Positions 44,789 to 53,023 of a stretch of DNA of 64,000 nt are shown one piece after another. Position numbers and translations under genes: made by a program. The stretch covers positions 1 through 64,000 of the forward strand of contig DASPNP010000031.1 of assembly GCA_035626475.1 (NCBI GenBank), in the 5' to 3' direction. A model generated the notes under the pieces. That model saw nothing but the letters and a program-made list of their open reading frames with translations. It had not been told where the DNA came from and made no database searches. How positions within the stretch are numbered: the first letter of the stretch is position 1; every line of letters begins with the position of its first letter. This DNA is from DASPKT01 sp035626475 (GTDB taxonomy: Bacteria > Pseudomonadota > Alphaproteobacteria > Azospirillales > Azospirillaceae).

Positions 44789-45196
44789 TCAACCGATCGC
44801 CGCGCGTGTGCCCAGCAGCGTGCGCGCCAGATGGTCGCGCATCACGGCCTCCAGCTTTGGCGTCGGCACGACGTAGGCGGTGCGCCCATCCTCGTCCGCC
44901 TTCTCCTTCATCAGGTAGCCGTCCATGACCGCGCGCTTGATTCGGTCTTCACGGGTGCGGTTGGAGCCGGACTTCATCACCTGGCAGGCTGCGCTCACCG
45001 TCAGCGGGGCGCCGCGCCAGCGGGCGGTCAGGCAGCCGACGAACAGATACCAGTATTCCTGGGTGAAGTAGTCGGGCCGGTTCTCGAAGGTGCGATCCCA
45101 GTCCTGGGCGTAGTCGACCAGCGCCGTGATCCAGCGTCCCAGCGCCTCGTCCGAGGGAAAGTCGGCGGATTGGCCGGACGTGTCGTGCTCTGCCAT
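44789..45196 (-). CDS. Putative winged-helix (MarR-like) regulator
   Basis: This small protein of 135 residues has a central segment TVSAACQVMKSGSNRTREDRIKR... followed by MKEKADEDGRTAYVVPTPK, resembling a winged helix with its wing in MarR-type regulators. The N-terminal helices (WITALVDYAQDWDRTF) may dimerise. It sits 126 nt upstream of the TonB receptor gene on the same strand, so it may control that receptor (inference). A confident family assignment is not possible by eye. Confidence 0.65.
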   Translation of the reverse strand: MAEHDTSGQSADFPSDEALGRWITALVDYAQDWDRTFENRPDYFTQEYWYLFVGCLTARWRGAPLTVSAACQVMKSGSNRTREDRIKRAVMDGYLMKEKADEDGRTAYVVPTPKLEAVMRDHLARTLLGTRAAIG

Positions 45197-45259
45197 GACT
45201 TTGGGGCGTCTCCCTGCGTGGGAGCTGATCCTAACGGAGGCGACGGGCCGGACGGAAGC

Positions 45260-45802
45260 TCAGTCCGTCTTCCCAGGCATCGCCCCCGCCTCTCCCATGT
45301 ACTGCTTCGCCAAGCCCACATAGCGCGGCACGGTCGAGGTCAGGCCGGCGCGCTCCTCCTCGGTCAGCGGGCGCAGCAGGCGCGCCGGGCTGCCGCCCCA
45401 GAGCTCGCCGGCCTTGACCCGCTTGCCGGGGGTGACCAGCGCGCCGGCGGCGACCATGGCGCCGGACTCGACCACGGCGTTGTCCATGATGCAGGCCTTC
45501 ATGCCGATGAAGGAGCCGCTCTCCACCACGCAGCCGTGCAGCAGCGCCAGATGGCCGATGGTGACGTCGTCGCCGATCTCGGTCGTGTATTTCAGGTGCG
45601 TGCAGTGGACGACGGTGCCGTCCTGGACGTTGGTGCGGGCGCCGATGCGGATGGAGTTCACGTCGCCGCGCACCGTGACGCCGAACCACAGGTTCGCCTC
45701 CTCCCCGATCACCACGTCACCGATCACGGTGGCGTTGGACAGGAAGACGGATTTCGGGATCACCGGCAGCACGCCCTTGTAGGGCAGGATCGTCGGGGTC
45801 AT
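45260..45802 (-). CDS. Gamma-class carbonic anhydrase-like protein
   Basis: This 180-residue left-handed beta-helix protein is of the gamma carbonic anhydrase (Cam/YrdA) family. Hexapeptide repeats (VIGDVVIGEEANLWFGV) run through the protein. The three zinc-ligand histidines align as His66 (VVHCTH), His84 and His89 (IGHLALLHGC). Activity is not certain for bacterial YrdA-type members. The ATG giving MTPTILPYKG is used. It lies 16 nt downstream of argC, so it is probably co-transcribed. Confidence 0.92.
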   Translation of the reverse strand: MTPTILPYKGVLPVIPKSVFLSNATVIGDVVIGEEANLWFGVTVRGDVNSIRIGARTNVQDGTVVHCTHLKYTTEIGDDVTIGHLALLHGCVVESGSFIGMKACIMDNAVVESGAMVAAGALVTPGKRVKAGELWGGSPARLLRPLTEEERAGLTSTVPRYVGLAKQYMGEAGAMPGKTD

Positions 45803-45818
45803 GGGCGCCTTCACGCGA

Positions 45819-46859
45819 TCAGGGGAACACAGGCACAACGTCGATGCCGGCCGTCTCGGGCAGTCCGGCCATGACGTTCATGTTGTGGACCGCTTGGCCG
45901 GAGGCGCCCTTCACCAGATTGTCGATGACCGACAGCAGGATGGCGCGGCCGGGCAGGCGGTCGTCGAAGGCGTTGATCAGGCAGTGGTTGCTGCCGCGCA
46001 CATGCCGCGTCTGCGGCGCGATGCCCTTGGGCAGCACGCTCACGAACGGCTCGCCCGCATAGGCCTTCTGCAGCGAGGCGCGGAGGTCCTCCGCCTTGGC
46101 ACCCTTGGCGAGCTTGACGTAGAGGCTGGCGAGGATGCCGCGGCTCATGGGCATCAGGTGCGGCGTGAAGTTCACCAGCACCGGGCGGCCGGCGGCGTAG
46201 CCCAGCCCCTGCTCGATCTCCGGAGCGTGGCGGTGGCTGGCGACGCCATAGGCATGGATGCCCTCCGCCACCTCACCGAACAAATTGGCCTGCTTGGCGT
46301 CGCGGCCGGCGCCCGACACGCCCGACTTGGCATCGATGATGATGTCGTCGGCCTCGATCAGCCTGTCCCGGAGCAACGGGATCAGCGGCAGCTGCGACGC
46401 CGTGGGATAGCAGCCCGGATTGGCGACGATGCGGGCGGCGCGAATCGCCTCGCGGGCATGCTCGGTCAGTCCGTAGACGACCGACTTCTGCAGCTCCGGC
46501 GCCTTGTGGGCATGGCCGTACCAGGTCTCGTAGGCACCCAAATCGTGCAGGCGGAAATCGGCCGAGAGGTCCACCACCTTCACGTGAGCGGGCAGGCCGG
46601 CGACGATCTCCTGCGTGGTGCCGTGCGGCAGGGCGCAGAAGACGACGTCGATCTGGCCGAAATCCACCTCGCCGATCTTCACCAGGTCGGGCAGCCCGTA
46701 GGGCGCCAGGTGCGGGAAGACCTCGGCCAGCGGCTTGCCGGCCTGGCGCTCGGCGGTGAGCGCCCGGATCTCCGCGTTCGGGTGGCGCAGCAGCAGGCGG
46801 ACCAGCTCGGCCCCGGTGTAGCCGGACGCGCCCAGGATGGCGATGCGCAGCTTGTTCAT
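45819..46859 (-). CDS. argC: N-acetyl-gamma-glutamyl-phosphate reductase
   Basis: ArgC reduces N-acetylglutamyl-5-phosphate with NADPH, the third step of arginine biosynthesis. The 346-residue protein has GASGYTGAELVRLL (NADP loop), the catalytic Cys150 in ANPGCYPTASQL and the His of SHRHAPEIEQ. The length is normal. It is followed by the carbonic anhydrase-like gene 16 nt later and preceded by a GNAT gene and the rplM-rpsI operon; this rpsI-argC neighbourhood is common in alphaproteobacteria. Confidence 0.96.
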   Translation of the reverse strand: MNKLRIAILGASGYTGAELVRLLLRHPNAEIRALTAERQAGKPLAEVFPHLAPYGLPDLVKIGEVDFGQIDVVFCALPHGTTQEIVAGLPAHVKVVDLSADFRLHDLGAYETWYGHAHKAPELQKSVVYGLTEHAREAIRAARIVANPGCYPTASQLPLIPLLRDRLIEADDIIIDAKSGVSGAGRDAKQANLFGEVAEGIHAYGVASHRHAPEIEQGLGYAAGRPVLVNFTPHLMPMSRGILASLYVKLAKGAKAEDLRASLQKAYAGEPFVSVLPKGIAPQTRHVRGSNHCLINAFDDRLPGRAILLSVIDNLVKGASGQAVHNMNVMAGLPETAGIDVVPVFP

Positions 46860-46905
46860 CTCTCGCTCCCTCTGCCGCCCCTCGGCGGACCCAGACCCAA
46901 GTCCA

Positions 46906-47370
46906 TTACAGATAAAGCTTCATGCCCTCGTGCGAGGCGACGAATCCGAGGCGCTGGTAGAACCGGTGCGCATCGGTCCGGCGCTTGTCGGTGGTCAGCT
47001 GAACCAGGCTGCAGCCCTCCGCCCGCGCCCGTTCCAGCACATGGGCCATCAGCGCCGCGCCGAGGCCCCGATTGCGCGAGGCGGCCTCCACCCGCACCGC
47101 CTCCACCAGGCAGCGCAGGCGTCCGGCACGGCTCAAGCCGGGGATGAAGGTCAGCTGGCAGGTGCCCGCCACCCGGCCCTCCAGCTCCATCACCAGCAGC
47201 TCGTTGCCCGGCAGCGCCTCGATCCGGCGGAACGCCTCGCGGTAAGGCTCCAGATCCGGCATCGACGCCAGCCCGTCGCGCGCGGCCGAGATCGCATCGT
47301 CCAGCATCATGGCGACGATGGCCGGCAGATCGGCCTCGGTCGCGCGGCGGAAGGTGGGCTGCGGGTCCAT
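46906..47370 (-). CDS. GNAT family N-acetyltransferase
   Basis: This 154-residue acetyltransferase has the GNAT fold. The acetyl-CoA pyrophosphate loop is RNRGLGAALM (motif A), followed by AHRFYQRLGFVASHEGMKL (motif B) near the C-terminus; FRRATEADLPAIVAMM is the typical N-terminal strand-helix. The substrate is unknown. It lies between the rpsI terminator and argC, 46 nt before argC. Confidence 0.9.
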   Translation of the reverse strand: MDPQPTFRRATEADLPAIVAMMLDDAISAARDGLASMPDLEPYREAFRRIEALPGNELLVMELEGRVAGTCQLTFIPGLSRAGRLRCLVEAVRVEAASRNRGLGAALMAHVLERARAEGCSLVQLTTDKRRTDAHRFYQRLGFVASHEGMKLYL

Positions 47371-47390
47371 GTCGCTCCCGTGAAGGCAAA

Positions 47391-47425
47391 GAAAAAGGGG
47401 CGCCCCCGGCTGGGGACGCCCCTTC
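47391..47425 (-). terminator. Rho-independent terminator of rplM-rpsI
   Basis: Minus strand GGGGCGTCCCC / GGGGGCGCCCC stem followed by TTTTTCTTT, 33 nt past the rpsI stop. Confidence 0.9.
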
Positions 47426-47457
47426 TCGATCCGGATGCTCCGGGCCGTCCCTGGCGC

Positions 47458-47946
47458 TTAGCGCTTCGAGAACTGGAAGCTGCGGCGAGCCTTGGCCTTG
47501 CCGTACTTCTTACGCTCGACGACGCGCGGGTCGCGGGTCAGCAGGCCGGCCACCTTCAGGGCCGGGCGCAGGCCCGGCTCGAAGTAGGTCAGGGCCTTGG
47601 AGATGCCGTGGCGCAGCGCGCCGGCCTGGCCGGAGAGGCCGCCGCCGGACACCGTGCAGACGACGTCGAACTGCTCGGAGCGGCCGACGATCTGGAACGG
47701 CTGGTTGATCATCATGCGCAGCACGGGGCGGGCGAAGTAGACCGCCAGCTCGCGACCGTTCACGGTGATGGTGCCCTTGCCCGGCTTAATCCAGACGCGG
47801 GCGACCGCGTCCTTGCGCTTGCCGGTGGCGTAGGCGCGGCCGAAGCTGTCGATCTTCGGCTCGGCCGGGGCGGCCGGCTCGGCCGTGACGATGCCAGCGG
47901 CGGCGCCCTGCTTCAGGTCGGCGAGGCTGTTGAGCGTCTGTGCCAT
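47458..47946 (-). CDS. rpsI: 30S ribosomal protein S9
   Basis: S9 of 162 residues, with the family core GRAYATGKRKDAVARVWIKP, LTRDPRVVERKKYGKAKARR and the C-terminal QFSKR that reaches the P-site tRNA. It has an Ala-rich N-terminal extension of about 35 residues, as in other alphaproteobacteria. It starts 3 nt after rplM and ends before a strong terminator, a standard rplM-rpsI operon. Confidence 0.98.
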   Translation of the reverse strand: MAQTLNSLADLKQGAAAGIVTAEPAAPAEPKIDSFGRAYATGKRKDAVARVWIKPGKGTITVNGRELAVYFARPVLRMMINQPFQIVGRSEQFDVVCTVSGGGLSGQAGALRHGISKALTYFEPGLRPALKVAGLLTRDPRVVERKKYGKAKARRSFQFSKR

Positions 47947-47949
47947 GGA

Positions 47950-48414
47950 TTAGGCACTCCCCTTGTTCTTCGGATTCATCGCCGCGACGTCCAGGACCTC
48001 GGGCTGCTGCGCCTCGTGCGGGTGGGCGCCGCCACCGTACACACGGAGGTTGCCCATCTGCTTGCGGCCGAGCGGGCCCCGCGGGACCATGCGCTCGACG
48101 GCCTTCATGATCACCCGCTCCGGGTACTTCCCGTCGAGGATCTGGCCCTTGGAGCGCTGCTTGATGCCGCCGGCGAAACCGGTGTGCCAGTAGAAGATGC
48201 TGTCGGAGCGCTTGTTGCCCGTCAGCTTCACCTTCTCGGCGTTGATCACGATGACATGGTCACCGCAATCCATGTGGGGGGTATAGGTCGGCTTGTGCTT
48301 ACCGCGCAGCCGCATGGCGATGATGCTGGCCAGGCGGCCGAGCACGAGGCCGTCGGCGTCGATGAGAAGCCACTTCTTCTCGATCTCGGACGGCTTGAGG
48401 TTCATGGTCTTCAT
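47950..48414 (-). CDS. rplM: 50S ribosomal protein L13
   Basis: L13 of 154 residues, with KWLLIDADGLVLGRLAS, GDHVIVINAEKV, PRGPLGRKQMGNLRVY and AQQPEVLDV. The ATG giving MKTMNLKPS matches the family start; the frame is open further upstream, but that stretch includes the promoter. A few extra C-terminal residues (AAMNPKNKGSA) follow the usual end. First gene of the rplM-rpsI operon. Confidence 0.98.
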   Translation of the reverse strand: MKTMNLKPSEIEKKWLLIDADGLVLGRLASIIAMRLRGKHKPTYTPHMDCGDHVIVINAEKVKLTGNKRSDSIFYWHTGFAGGIKQRSKGQILDGKYPERVIMKAVERMVPRGPLGRKQMGNLRVYGGGAHPHEAQQPEVLDVAAMNPKNKGSA

Positions 48415-48479
48415 TCGGAGCACTCGCGAAATACAGAGGTCCCAGGCGCCTCCGCAGACGGCGGCACCGAAGTGGGCGG

Positions 48480-48508
48480 TTTGTAGGGCACGCATATCAC
48501 CGCGTCAA
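48480..48508 (-). promoter_or_regulatory. Promoter of rplM-rpsI
   Basis: Minus strand TTGACG (48503-48508), 17-nt spacer, TACAAA (48480-48485). The start site would be near 48473, giving a ~59-nt leader. Confidence 0.7.
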
Positions 48509-48545
48509 CGGAAAAAAGGGCCATGTTCACCGTCACTTAGCGTAC

Positions 48546-48559
48546 GGTATCATGATACC
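48546..48559. promoter_or_regulatory. 14-bp perfect palindrome in the rplM/lipoprotein divergent region
   Basis: GGTATCATGATACC is a perfect dyad, 38 bp upstream of the rplM -35 element and 124 bp before the divergent lipoprotein start. It looks like an operator; the regulator is unknown. Confidence 0.45.
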
Positions 48560-48682
48560 TATTCCGCAAAGCCCTTGATCTGGTTGCCCTTTTCAGCACC
48601 GATGCGCATCACGCCTTTCGCGGAACCGCACCCCTTCCGCGCCGTTCCCTCCGCGAACCCCTTGATTCCAGAGGAGAAGCGG

Positions 48683-48910
48683 ATGAACGCGCGTTTTCGC
48701 ATGGCCTGCATGACCTTGGCGCTGCTCGGCCTGGCCGCCTGCGGCACCAACACCGAGGAGAGCGCCGCCAGCGGCGCGCTGACCGGTGCCGCGGCCGGAA
48801 CGCTGGTCGCCGGGCCGATCGGCACGGTGGTGGGCGCGGCCATCGGCGGGGCCGGCGGCACGGCGGTGGAGAAGGGCCAGGACGAGGGCATCCTGCCGTC
48901 CAAGCCCTGA
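48683..48910 (+). CDS. Glycine-zipper lipoprotein
   Basis: This 75-residue envelope lipoprotein has a signal peptide ending in the lipobox GLAACGTN (Cys20), then a Gly/Ala zipper (GALTGAAAGTLVAGPIGTVV; GAAIGGAGGTA) typical of small membrane-inserting proteins, and a charged tail (EKGQDEGILPSKP). The ATG follows GAGGAGAAGCGG. A paralogue of the same architecture lies 100 nt downstream. Function unknown; such proteins are often stress-induced. Confidence 0.75.
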   Translation: MNARFRMACMTLALLGLAACGTNTEESAASGALTGAAAGTLVAGPIGTVVGAAIGGAGGTAVEKGQDEGILPSKP

Positions 48911-49010
48911 GGCCAGGCCCCGAGGCCCTGCTACCGCCGGTAGGCGCTGCGGGAACCCTGGGGCCCTACCCTGCGTTGATCTCGCGACGAAACCCGATCG
49001 GGAGGTCAAG

Positions 49011-49220
49011 ATGCGCAAGGGCATTATCACTGTGGTCGCCGGCTCCGCCATGCTGATGCTCGCGGCCTGCGGCGCCAGCCGTGAGGAGCGGGTCGCGACG
49101 GGCGCGCTGGCGGGCGCCGGCGTCGGCGCGGTCTCGGGCGGCAGCCTGGGCAGCACGGCGGTGGGCGCGGCGCTGGGCGCCGGTGCCGGCTATGCCGTCG
49201 ACAAGGTGAAGAAGGACTGA
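49011..49220 (+). CDS. Glycine-zipper lipoprotein, paralogue
   Basis: This 69-residue product has the same layout as the preceding gene: signal peptide with lipobox MLAACGAS (Cys20), Gly/Ala zipper (GALAGAGVGAVSGGSLG) and a lysine-rich tail (DKVKKD). An excellent GGGAGG ribosome-binding site precedes the ATG. The two probably arose by tandem duplication and share a terminator. Confidence 0.78.
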   Translation: MRKGIITVVAGSAMLMLAACGASREERVATGALAGAGVGAVSGGSLGSTAVGAALGAGAGYAVDKVKKD

Positions 49221-49243
49221 CGTCCCCTCACCCGGGATGTCGC

Positions 49244-49273
49244 AGGGGCCGCTCCGCCGGGGCGGCCCCTTTC
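49244..49273 (+). terminator. Rho-independent terminator after the lipoprotein pair
   Basis: AGGGGCCGC / GCGGCCCCT stem followed by TTCCTTG, 24 nt past the second lipoprotein stop. Confidence 0.75.
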
Positions 49274-49289
49274 CTTGTCCAGTCGCGGC

Positions 49290-49721
49290 TCACCGGTCCG
49301 GGATGCTGTAGGTGCCCGTGGCGTGGGCCACCGGCTCCTCCTCGCCCTCCGACCAGATCGTCACCTCGCCGACCGCCAGGCGCTTGCCAAGCTTCAGGAT
49401 GCGCGCCTCGGCCAGCAGGTCCCGGGGCGCCGGCTTGCGCAGGAAGTTGATGTTCATGTTGGTGGTCACCGCCAGCGCCACCGGCCCGATCATGCTGAGC
49501 ACGGCCCCGTAGAGCGCCACGTCGGCGAGCCCGAACATGGCCGGGCCGGAGATGGTGCCGCCGGGCCGCAGCATCTCCTCCGACGCCTTCATGCGCAGCC
49601 GGGCCGTGCCGTATTCCAGCTCCGCCACGGATATGCCGGCCTTAACCGCCTGCACCATGTGCTGCTCCAGCAGCGTCTGGAACGCCGCCGCCGGCATCGC
49701 CGCGGGTCTATTCTCGCTCAT
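49290..49721 (-). CDS. PaaI/hotdog-fold thioesterase
   Basis: This 143-residue single-hotdog-domain protein has the family helix-strand pattern LRPGGTISGPAMFGLADVAL, INFLRKPAPRDLLAEA and a C-terminal VAHATGTYSI, and belongs to the PaaI-type acyl-CoA thioesterases. The ATG giving MSENRPAAMP is chosen; an earlier in-frame ATG would add an Arg-rich stretch unlike the family. It is divergent from the CoA-binding/metY pair. Substrate unknown. Confidence 0.88.
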   Translation of the reverse strand: MSENRPAAMPAAAFQTLLEQHMVQAVKAGISVAELEYGTARLRMKASEEMLRPGGTISGPAMFGLADVALYGAVLSMIGPVALAVTTNMNINFLRKPAPRDLLAEARILKLGKRLAVGEVTIWSEGEEEPVAHATGTYSIPDR

Positions 49722-49861
49722 GCGCCCTCTCCCCAATCTTTCCGCCGGTATAGCGCGGCGGCGGTGGCCGAGCAAAGCGACCCATACGGGGGATTGGCCT
49801 GGACGCCGCCCCTGTCCTAGCATGCACGCCCCGCCATCGGGACCGCCCGGCCGGAGCGCGC

Positions 49862-50362
49862 ATGGACCACGATTCCTACCCCGACGCCCATATCCAGGAC
49901 ATCCTGGCGGGCGTGAAGACCATCGCCTTCGTCGGCGCCAGCGCCAACTGGAACCGGCCGGTCTTCTTCGTCATGAAGTACATGCAGACGAAGGGCTACC
50001 GTGTGGTGCCGGTGAACCCGGCGCTGGTCGGGCAGCAGGTACTGGGCGAGCCGGGCTATGCCAGCTTGCGCGACCTCCCCTTCGCCGTGGACATGGTCGA
50101 CATCTTCCGCAACGCCGAGGCCGCCGGCCCCGTCGCGGACGAGGCGGCGGACCTCGGCATCAGGGTGATCTGGATGCAGCTCGGCGTGCGCAACGACGCG
50201 GCGGCCGCCCGAGCGGAGGCCCGCGGCGCCACGGTCATCATGAACCGCTGCCCCAAGATCGAGTACGCCCGGCTGTTCGGCGAGATCGGCCGGCAGGGCA
50301 TCAATTCCAACGTCATCACCACCAAGCGGCGGCCGGTGAAGCCCGCCCGCAAGCTCATCTGA
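49862..50362 (+). CDS. CoA-binding domain protein (YccU-like)
   Basis: This 166-residue Rossmann-fold protein of the CoA_binding_2 family has IAFVGASANWNRPVFFVM (nucleotide-binding Gly loop), RVVPVNPAL and IWMQLGVRND. YccU-type proteins bind CoA or a related ligand, but no activity is established. It precedes metY by 11 nt on the same strand and is very likely co-transcribed, a linkage seen in related genomes. Confidence 0.88.
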   Translation: MDHDSYPDAHIQDILAGVKTIAFVGASANWNRPVFFVMKYMQTKGYRVVPVNPALVGQQVLGEPGYASLRDLPFAVDMVDIFRNAEAAGPVADEAADLGIRVIWMQLGVRNDAAAARAEARGATVIMNRCPKIEYARLFGEIGRQGINSNVITTKRRPVKPARKLI

Positions 50363-50373
50363 GGAGACGCGCC

Positions 50374-51660
50374 ATGACCGAGCAGCGCTTCGGCTTCGAG
50401 ACCCGCGCCATCCATGCCGGCGCCGCCCCCGACCCGGCCACCGGCGCCCGCGCCACGCCGATCTACCAGACGACCAGCTTCGTCTTCGAGGACGTGGACG
50501 AGGCGGCATCGCTGTTCAACCTGCAGAAGGTCGGCTTCATCTATTCCCGCCTGACCAACCCGACCGTGTCGGTGCTGGAGGAGCGGCTGGCGAACCTGGA
50601 GGGCGGCGCCGGCGCGACCTGCACCAGCTCCGGCCATGCCGCGCAGATGATGGCCTTCTTCCCGCTGATGCGCCCGGGCGACGAGTTCATCGCATCCCGG
50701 AAACTGTATGGCGGCTCGCTGAACCAGTTCGCCAACAGCTTCCCCCGCGCCTTCGGCTGGAACTGCAGGTTCGTCGGCGGCGACGATGCCGACGAGTTCC
50801 GCCGCGCCGTGACCGACAAGACCCGCGCCATCTTCATCGAGAGCCTGGCGAACCCCGGCGGCGTGGTGTCGGACATCGAGGCGATCGCCCGCGTGGCCGA
50901 GGAGGCCGGTGTGCCGCTGGTGGTCGACAACACCATGGCGACGCCCTACCTGTGCCGCCCCATCGAGCATGGCGCGACCCTGGTCGTGCACTCCACCACC
51001 AAGTTCCTGGGCGGCCACGGCAACTCGGTCGGCGGCGTGGTGGTGGACTCAGGCAAGTTCGACTGGTCCAAGTCCGGCAAGTTCCCGGCGCTGAGCGAGC
51101 CGGAACCGGGATATCACGGCCTGCGCTTCCACGAGACCTTCGGCCACCTCGCCTTCACCATCCACGGCCATGCCATCGGCCTGCGCGACCTGGGCCCGAG
51201 CCAGGCGCCGATGAACGCCTTCCTGACCCTGACCGGCATCGAGACGCTGGCGCTGCGCATGCAGCGGCACTGCGAGAACGGGCGGCGGGTGGCGGAATTC
51301 CTGTCCGGCCACAAGGCCGTGGCCTGGGTGAACTATGCCGGCCTGCCCGCCAGCCCCTACCACGGCCTCGCCCGCAAGTACCTGGGCGGCCAGGGGGGCG
51401 CCGTCTTCACCTTCGGGCTCAAGGCAGGCTACGAGGCGGGCGTCAAGCTGGTGGAGTCCGTGCAGCTCTTCAGCCACCTCGCCAATATCGGCGACACCCG
51501 CTCCCTCATCATCCACCCGGCCTCCACCACCCACCGGCAGTTGACGCCGGAGGGGCTGGTGGCTGCCGGCGCCGGCCCCGACGTCATCCGCCTGTCGGTG
51601 GGGCTGGAGACGGCCGACGACATCATCGCCGATCTGGACCGGGCGCTGAACGCGCTCTGA
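50374..51660 (+). CDS. metY: O-acetylhomoserine sulfhydrylase (aminocarboxypropyltransferase)
   Basis: MetY makes homocysteine from O-acetylhomoserine and sulfide (methionine biosynthesis). The 428-residue PLP enzyme of the Cys/Met metabolism family has YSRLTNPTV, the PLP Lys210 in VVHSTTKFLGGHG, and the C-terminal LIIHPASTTHRQL and VIRLSVGLET. The ATG is preceded by GAGGAGACGC. It is second in a two-gene unit with the CoA-binding protein. No SAM-II riboswitch was found upstream. Confidence 0.94.
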   Translation: MTEQRFGFETRAIHAGAAPDPATGARATPIYQTTSFVFEDVDEAASLFNLQKVGFIYSRLTNPTVSVLEERLANLEGGAGATCTSSGHAAQMMAFFPLMRPGDEFIASRKLYGGSLNQFANSFPRAFGWNCRFVGGDDADEFRRAVTDKTRAIFIESLANPGGVVSDIEAIARVAEEAGVPLVVDNTMATPYLCRPIEHGATLVVHSTTKFLGGHGNSVGGVVVDSGKFDWSKSGKFPALSEPEPGYHGLRFHETFGHLAFTIHGHAIGLRDLGPSQAPMNAFLTLTGIETLALRMQRHCENGRRVAEFLSGHKAVAWVNYAGLPASPYHGLARKYLGGQGGAVFTFGLKAGYEAGVKLVESVQLFSHLANIGDTRSLIIHPASTTHRQLTPEGLVAAGAGPDVIRLSVGLETADDIIADLDRALNAL

Positions 51661-52152
51661 TCAGGCGGGGACGGGAGAGCGCGCCTCGCACCAGTGCCAC
51701 ACCGACCGCGCGGCCAGCGTGTCGGCCAGGGCGCGGTGCGCCTCCCCGGTCCAGCGGTGGCCGGCATGCTCGGCGGCGTCCGCCAGCTTGCGGAACCGCG
51801 TGCCCTGCAGCTCGGCGAAGCGGCGCATGGCGCACCTGACCTCCAGGGAGTCGAAGCAGCCCGGCGGGAAGAAGGGCACGTCGAAGCCGCTGTTGTAGAT
51901 GACCAGCCGGCGGTGGCTGGCGACGATGGCGCGTATCTCCGGCAGCAGCTCGCCCAGGGTCGGCCGGCCCGCCACCATGGCATCGGTGATGCCGTGCACG
52001 CGGGTCGCGTAGAAGGGGATGCCCCGCCCCGGGTTGACCAGCGTGTCCATGAGCGTGCGGCCGGCATCGTCGACGATGGCGATCTCCACGATCGCGTCGC
52101 CGCGCGCGGGGCTGAGGCCGGTCGTCTCGGTATCGAGATAGAGGGTCGTCAC
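51661..52152 (-). CDS. 3'-5' exonuclease (DnaQ-like, DEDDh)
   Basis: This 163-residue exonuclease has the DEDDh fold: ExoI in YLDTETTGL, HGITDAMV, ExoII in VIYNSGFDVPFF and ExoIII in EAHRALADT with the general-base His. It resembles stand-alone DnaQ/RNase T-like domains rather than a full Pol III epsilon subunit. The start is GTG (VTTLYLDTET). It lies 14 nt downstream of mntP and may be read from the same manganese-controlled transcript; DEDD nucleases can use Mn2+ (family knowledge; link inferred). Confidence 0.88.
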   Translation of the reverse strand: MTTLYLDTETTGLSPARGDAIVEIAIVDDAGRTLMDTLVNPGRGIPFYATRVHGITDAMVAGRPTLGELLPEIRAIVASHRRLVIYNSGFDVPFFPPGCFDSLEVRCAMRRFAELQGTRFRKLADAAEHAGHRWTGEAHRALADTLAARSVWHWCEARSPVPA

Positions 52153-52166
52153 GGGCGGGCCCTTCC

Positions 52167-52736
52167 TCAGGCGGCGAGCAGCGTGTGCTCGATCAGGATC
52201 TTGGTGCCGAGCGCCATCAGCCCCAGACCGCCGATCGCCTCGGCCCAGCGGCCCAGCCTGGGGCCGACGGCGCCACCGACCAGCACGCCGCCGGCGGACA
52301 TCAGGAAGGTGACGAGGCCGATTACCAGGGCGCTCGCCAGGATCTGTGCGCCCATCAGCGCCAGGGGGATGCCGACGGCGAAGGCGTCGATGCTGGTGGC
52401 CAGGCCCGCGGCCAGCAGCGCTCCCAGCGCGATGCCCGAGGCGCAGTCCACCTCGCGCCCCCGCCAGGCGCCCCAGGCCATGCGGCCGCCCAGCGCCGAC
52501 AGCAGCAGGAAGGCCACCCAATGGTCGACCGCCTGGACATAGCCGCCGATGGTGATGCCCAGCAGGAAGCCCAGGATCGGCATGGCCGCCTGGAACAGGC
52601 CGAAGACCGTGCCGACGCGCAGGGCCGGGCCAAGGCCGGGCTTGCGCAGGCAGGCGCCCTTGCCCAGCGACGCGGCGAAGGCGTCGGCCGAGAGCGACAA
52701 GGCGAGGACGAGGGTCGTGGTGCCGACGATAGGCAT
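52167..52736 (-). CDS. mntP: Manganese efflux pump MntP
   Basis: This 189-residue inner-membrane protein with six predicted helices is of the MntP (UPF0059) family that exports Mn2+. The two signature repeats with metal-binding Asp residues are LSLSADAFAASLGKG and ATSIDAFAVGIPLAL. The ATG giving MPIVGTTTLV is used; an in-frame start 45 nt upstream would add a basic stretch. A yybP-ykoY manganese riboswitch lies 72 nt upstream on the same strand, which confirms the role. Confidence 0.94.
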   Translation of the reverse strand: MPIVGTTTLVLALSLSADAFAASLGKGACLRKPGLGPALRVGTVFGLFQAAMPILGFLLGITIGGYVQAVDHWVAFLLLSALGGRMAWGAWRGREVDCASGIALGALLAAGLATSIDAFAVGIPLALMGAQILASALVIGLVTFLMSAGGVLVGGAVGPRLGRWAEAIGGLGLMALGTKILIEHTLLAA

Positions 52737-52808
52737 CGGGGCGGTCTTCCGGGCCGGGTGCGCGACGACGCGGGGCCTCACCCGTCCGGCCTGGCCGGGG
52801 TGCCCGCG

Positions 52809-52931
52809 TCATCGGTCTCGCCAAATGGTGGCCCATCCGGCCGCGCCATGGTCGCGTGCGCTTTCCCTCCGCACGGTCCCAAGTCTGTTGACGCGGCCCC
52901 CGCTGCGATGCGGGCGGCTACTCCCCAATGA
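52809..52931 (-). promoter_or_regulatory. yybP-ykoY manganese riboswitch upstream of mntP
   Basis: The minus strand carries the conserved elements in order: P1 5' strand TCATTGG (52925-52931), GGGGAGTAGCC (52916-52926), CGTCAACA (52886-52893), GGCGAGACC (52814-52822), and the P1 3' strand CCGATGA (52809-52815), which pairs fully (one G-U) with the 5' strand. Two helical arms lie between. A second GGGGAGTA copy occurs just outside (52943-52951). This class senses Mn2+ and activates exporters such as mntP (established knowledge). Confidence 0.9.
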
Positions 52932-53023
52932 GTGGCGACGGGGTACTCCCCAGGGCGTATCGGGTCAAGGGACGAAAAGCGGCCGCGGGCATGCGTCGCC
53001 GGGGACGTCCGGGCTGACGCAGG

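Noticed and set aside
49722..49861. SAM-II riboswitch upstream of metY, expected in alphaproteobacteria
   Set aside because: The conserved SAM-II blocks were not found in this gap.
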